Shown here piece by piece: positions 22,470 through 23,559 of a stretch of 23,559 bases of DNA. The notes beneath the pieces are model-generated. The model worked only from the letters and a program-made list of their open reading frames with translations. It had not been told where the DNA came from and did no database searches. The number at the start of each line of letters is the position of its first letter. The stretch's first letter is position 1. Position numbers and translations under genes: made by a program. Source of the DNA: JARRJS01 sp037388885 (lineage in GTDB: Bacteria > Gemmatimonadota > Gemmatimonadetes > Longimicrobiales > RSA9); contig JARRJS010000040.1 in NCBI GenBank assembly GCA_037388885.1, forward strand, positions 1 through 23,559. Direction: 5' to 3'.

Positions 22470-22490
22470 GACCGTCGACCGTCGACCGTC
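22470..22490 (+). repeat. 7-bp tandem repeat GACCGTC (3 perfect units)
   Basis: Three perfect contiguous units starting 14 bp after the permease stop, followed by GTTCGTTC. The motif differs from GTCGATC but has the same period. The remaining sequence to 22700 shows no gene. Confidence 0.8.
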
Positions 22491-22688
22491 GTTCGTTCGC
22501 GGCGGACGCCGGTGACCGGCGGCGGGGTATCATCGTCGAGGATGGCGGGGCCCACGACGGGCTTGCCTCGCGCGATGCCGGTCCCACATTGTGATCGCGC
22601 AGGGCACACCCTGAACAACTCCAGGTATCGAACGCAAGACCGCGGGTGTTCGCAATTCAGGTTTGCGCCACACGGCGAACCTGCGGAC

Positions 22689-22692
22689 GGAG
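22689..22692 (+). promoter_or_regulatory. Shine-Dalgarno that decides the GAF-PAS protein start
   Basis: GGAG within GGACGGAG, 8 nt before ATG 22701. It favours starting at MPVDDAGHMEER rather than at the open frame's far upstream end (22512), whose residues look non-coding. Confidence 0.5.
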
Positions 22693-22700
22693 TGTATCAT

Positions 22701-23510
22701 ATGCCGGTTGACGACGCCGGACACATGGAGGAGCGGCGCGAGGCGCTGCTCCGGGTGTTGGCCTACGCGGCCGAGCAGTTCCTGCGCAGCAGCGACTGGC
22801 GGACGGGCATCGACGACGTGCTCGCGCGTCTCGGCGCTGCCGCGGACGTCAGCCGTGTGCACGTATTCGAGAACCGGCCGGGGGACGAGGAGCTGTACGC
22901 GGTTCATCGGCACGAATGGCTGGCGCAGGGTGTGGCGTCGGATGCGGGCCGGTTCGAAGTCGGGGGCAGGCCGTACGGGGCCCGCGGGCTGAACCGCTGG
23001 CGGGATGCGCTGTCGCGCGGCGAGCTGATCGGCGGCCCGGTCGGCCGCCTGCCCGGCCCCGAGCGGGAGCTGCTCGAGGAGCACGGCATCCGCTCGGTGC
23101 TCGTCGTCCCCATCTTCGCCGGCGACGACTGGTGGGGCACGTTCGGCTTCGACGACATCCGTCATGACCGCGAGTGGGACGCCAACGAGCATGAGCTGCT
23201 GCGCGCGGCCGCCGGCATCCTGGGCGCGGCGATCCAGCGGAGTCGCGCCACGGAGCTCGCCCGCCTGAACCAGGAGCGCCTGTCCCTTGCCATGGACGGC
23301 ACCGACCAGGGCCTCTGGGACTGGGACATCCCCGCGGATACGATCTTCTTCGACGAGCGCTGGACCAGCATCCTGGGCTATCACCGGGGCGAGGTAATGC
23401 CCTCGTTCGATGGCTGGGAGGCGCTGGTTCACCCCGAGGACCTGGAACAGGTCGCCACCGCGCTGGGCAGCAATCTCTCCGGCGTGACGACTGTGTACTC
23501 GGCAGAGTAG
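22701..23510 (+). CDS. GAF-PAS sensor protein, cut by an in-frame TAG; probably continues past the window
   Basis: 269 residues to the TAG. Residues 10-182 form a GAF domain (ALLRVLAYAAEQFLRSSDWR, VSRVHVFENRPGDEE, then EEHGIRSVLVVPIF and DDWWGTFGFDDIRHDREW), and from about 190 a PAS domain begins (RLSLAMDGTDQGLWDWDI, WTSILGY, WEALVHPEDLEQV). The frame reads TVYSAE, TAG, then RLRARNGTWRCVEDRG to the window end, which matches the usual PAS_3/PAC ending (AEYRLR..GxWRWxxDRG). So the stop replaces a Tyr codon (TAC to TAG) and the gene was longer, probably a histidine kinase or diguanylate cyclase. No transmembrane segment is seen, so it is a cytoplasmic sensor. It lies 245 bp after the broken permease. 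Confidence 0.8.
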   Translation: MPVDDAGHMEERREALLRVLAYAAEQFLRSSDWRTGIDDVLARLGAAADVSRVHVFENRPGDEELYAVHRHEWLAQGVASDAGRFEVGGRPYGARGLNRWRDALSRGELIGGPVGRLPGPERELLEEHGIRSVLVVPIFAGDDWWGTFGFDDIRHDREWDANEHELLRAAAGILGAAIQRSRATELARLNQERLSLAMDGTDQGLWDWDIPADTIFFDERWTSILGYHRGEVMPSFDGWEALVHPEDLEQVATALGSNLSGVTTVYSAE

Positions 23511-23559
23511 CGGCTTCGTGCCCGCAACGGAACGTGGCGCTGTGTCGAGGACCGGGGCC

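Noticed and set aside
19487..22490. CRISPR array
   Set aside because: The repeats are 6-8 bp, contiguous and without spacers, and no cas gene is present.
23508..23510. TAG recoded as an amino acid (for example pyrrolysine) or programmed readthrough
   Set aside because: No Pyl genes or downstream recoding structure can be seen, and the expected residue is Tyr; a point change or sequencing error is simpler.

Overview
The window is very GC-rich bacterial chromosomal DNA. Signal peptides ending in ...AQ, Shine-Dalgarno-led genes mixed with probable leaderless starts, fused Fe-type ABC permeases and short intergenic tandem repeats together suggest Gemmatimonadota or a close relative. This is inference from style and family content; no rRNA or marker gene is present to prove it. 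I found no tRNA, rRNA, CRISPR array, transposase or phage gene.

Layout. (1) 3-611, plus strand: C-terminal end of a peptidase M14-like protein that starts outside the window. (2) 632-6474, minus strand: a tightly coupled set read leftward. A 62-residue membrane protein with a His-rich tail is followed by three different alkaline-phosphatase-superfamily proteins, the last two joined to their predecessor by ATGA overlaps. (3) 6475-6850: a 376-bp divergent regulatory region with an AT-rich island and hairpins. (4) 6851-8998, plus: an aconitase-family hydratase with the LeuD-like swivel domain fused in front of the LeuC-like Fe-S domain. (5) 9128-10757, plus: two tandem paralogous secreted proteins with carboxypeptidase-regulatory-like beta domains, then SfsA (10852-11640). 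(6) 11671-14250, minus: a large DUF2298 polytopic membrane protein, diverging from (7) a secreted PIG-L-type deacetylase with extra domains (14449-17163). (8) 17224-22455, plus: an iron-type ABC importer (binding lipoprotein, ATPase, fused permease) with an SDR dehydrogenase gene inserted between the binding protein and the ATPase. (9) 22701 to the window end, plus: a GAF-PAS sensor protein.

Two genes near the right end look broken. The permease has lost about 50 bp precisely at its second EAA (ATPase-coupling) loop and changes frame there. The sensor has a TAG where the PAS domain normally has the Tyr of an AEYRLR-type motif, and homologous-looking sequence continues in frame after it. These could be real lesions or consensus errors in the assembly.

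The most unusual non-gene signal is a set of short-period tandem repeats. There is an 8-bp family (GGGAGACG) at four loci, 7-bp families (GTCGATC, GACCGTC, CTTCACG) at four loci, a 6-bp TTCGAG array and an 18-bp in-frame array. Several lie inside apparent reading frames, including the linker between the two aconitase domains. As a biological system, the best candidate for something undescribed is the small His-tailed membrane protein plus three AlkP-superfamily enzymes.
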